From contig NZ_JAKLJA010000010.1 in NCBI RefSeq assembly GCF_022213065.1, positions 1 to 64,000 of the forward strand: DNA of 64,000 nt. The letters are read 5' to 3'. Source of the stretch: Paraburkholderia tagetis (GTDB lineage Bacteria; Pseudomonadota; Gammaproteobacteria; Burkholderiales; Burkholderiaceae). The notes beneath the pieces were generated by a model, which did not search any database, was not told the DNA's origin, and saw nothing but the letters and a program-made list of their open reading frames with translations. Below are positions 63,436 to 64,000 of the stretch, one piece after another. Made by a program: the position numbers and the translations under genes. Position 1 is the stretch's first letter. Each line of letters begins with the position of its first letter.

Positions 63436-64000
63436 ATGGACTCCAAGGTCGACACCACGGCCGCCCGCCGCAGCATACTCGCGCGCATTCGCGCGGCGCA
63501 GGGCCGCGACGCGACGCCCGCCGCGCACGAGCGCGAAGCTGTCGCCGACTACCTCGCGCGTCATCCGCAAGGACCGCGTCCGCCGCTCGAAGGCGACCTC
63601 GTCGCGCGCTTCGTGGCCGAGGCGAAGAAGATGGCCTCTACCGTCGATGAAGTCGCGCAGCTCGCCGATGTGCCCGCCGCCGCCGCGCGCTATCTCGCGT
63701 CGCTTGAGTTGTCCACGCAAGCAGTGGCCTGGCAAACGCTCGAATCGTTCGACTGGGCCGGCGCGGGATTGAGCGTCGAGTTTCGCAAGCCTGAAGACCG
63801 CGATCTCGTCGGTCTGACCGGATGCTTTTGCGCGAGCGCCGAAACCGGCACGCTGGTCCTGCTTTCCAGTCCGCAGACCTGGGCCTCGGGCGCGTTGCTG
63901 CCCGAGACGCACATTGCCGTCGTGCCGGCGTCGCGCATCGTCGCCGGTCACGAGGACGCCTTCGCGCTCATGCGCGCCGAACGTGGCGAGCTGCCGCGCG
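63436..64000 (+). CDS. LUD-domain protein, LutC-like (partial, cut by window end)
   Basis: The first 188 residues are present: MDSKVDTTAARRSILARIRAAQGRD, then VGLTGCFCASAETGTLVLLSSPQTWASGALLPETHIAVVPASRIVAGHEDAFALM. This is the LUD (lactate utilisation) domain of LutC, a component of the lactate dehydrogenase complex LutABC. Whether lutA and lutB follow cannot be seen. The start has GAGGACGCGT. Confidence 0.85.
   Translation, partial: MDSKVDTTAARRSILARIRAAQGRDATPAAHEREAVADYLARHPQGPRPPLEGDLVARFVAEAKKMASTVDEVAQLADVPAAAARYLASLELSTQAVAWQTLESFDWAGAGLSVEFRKPEDRDLVGLTGCFCASAETGTLVLLSSPQTWASGALLPETHIAVVPASRIVAGHEDAFALMRAERGELPR

Overview
The window is GC-rich DNA (most genes read with strong G/C at third codon positions) from a member of the Burkholderiaceae, most likely Paraburkholderia, Caballeronia or a close relative. 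The evidence is the chromosome-2-type parA-parB-rep origin, the rpsP-rimM-trmD-rplS cluster with a long Ala-rich RimM N-terminus, the pmbA/darP/mogA/orn neighbourhood, GTG-started etfB, and the general protein character. Assignment is from sequence reading only.

Layout. 1-5.1 kb: a secondary-replicon (chromid or megaplasmid) origin. parB and parA run leftward and end at a terminator into which the 5' end of a group IIC intron is inserted. An array of 17-bp iterons follows, then an iteron-type rep gene that runs rightward. 5.3-14.2 kb: SET-domain protein, FMN split-barrel protein, then a fatty-acid oxidation set (acyl-CoA ligase, etfB, etfA, acyl-CoA dehydrogenase), then dadA divergent from an Lrp-type regulator. 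14.3-17.5 kb: a PA0069-type radical SAM gene behind an almost perfect LexA box, a TM2-domain membrane protein, and a secreted PQQ-sugar-dehydrogenase-like protein. 17.8-29.4 kb: core genes rpsP-rimM-trmD-rplS, a NUDIX hydrolase, a CobD/CbiB-like protein, a DUF2007 protein, rsgA, an M48 protease, orn, mogA, darP, pmbA and folA.

29.6-40.0 kb: the most interesting region, a Fap-like functional-amyloid secretion locus. One leftward operon starts at a candidate sigma-54 promoter (about 38,075). It encodes, in order, a small secreted protein with a double-glycine motif, a second small secreted protein, a three-repeat amyloid-like protein, a 526-residue Ser/Asn-rich protein with three Fap-type C-terminal repeats, a C39 peptidase, a FapE-like secreted protein, a FapF-like coiled-coil/beta-barrel protein, and finally a sigma-54 activator. 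A paralogous activator is transcribed divergently from the other end. The locus sits between folA and thyA and looks like an accessory insertion into core sequence.

40.7-64 kb: thyA, a giant DUF6600/FecR-like protein with 36-bp coding repeats, an ArsR regulator, a 45-residue lipoprotein too short for routine ORF calling, a GlxA-type regulator, a thioesterase, fumC, a phospholipase-D lipoprotein, a bile-acid/sodium-type transporter, a MATE exporter, an S4 RNA-binding protein, a UvrD-like helicase behind a LexA-like box, an unrecognised conserved-looking protein, azlCD with an AraC regulator, creA, two identical tRNA-Asn genes, fdxA, pncB and the start of a LUD-domain gene cut by the window end.

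No CRISPR array, prophage or complete insertion sequence was seen.
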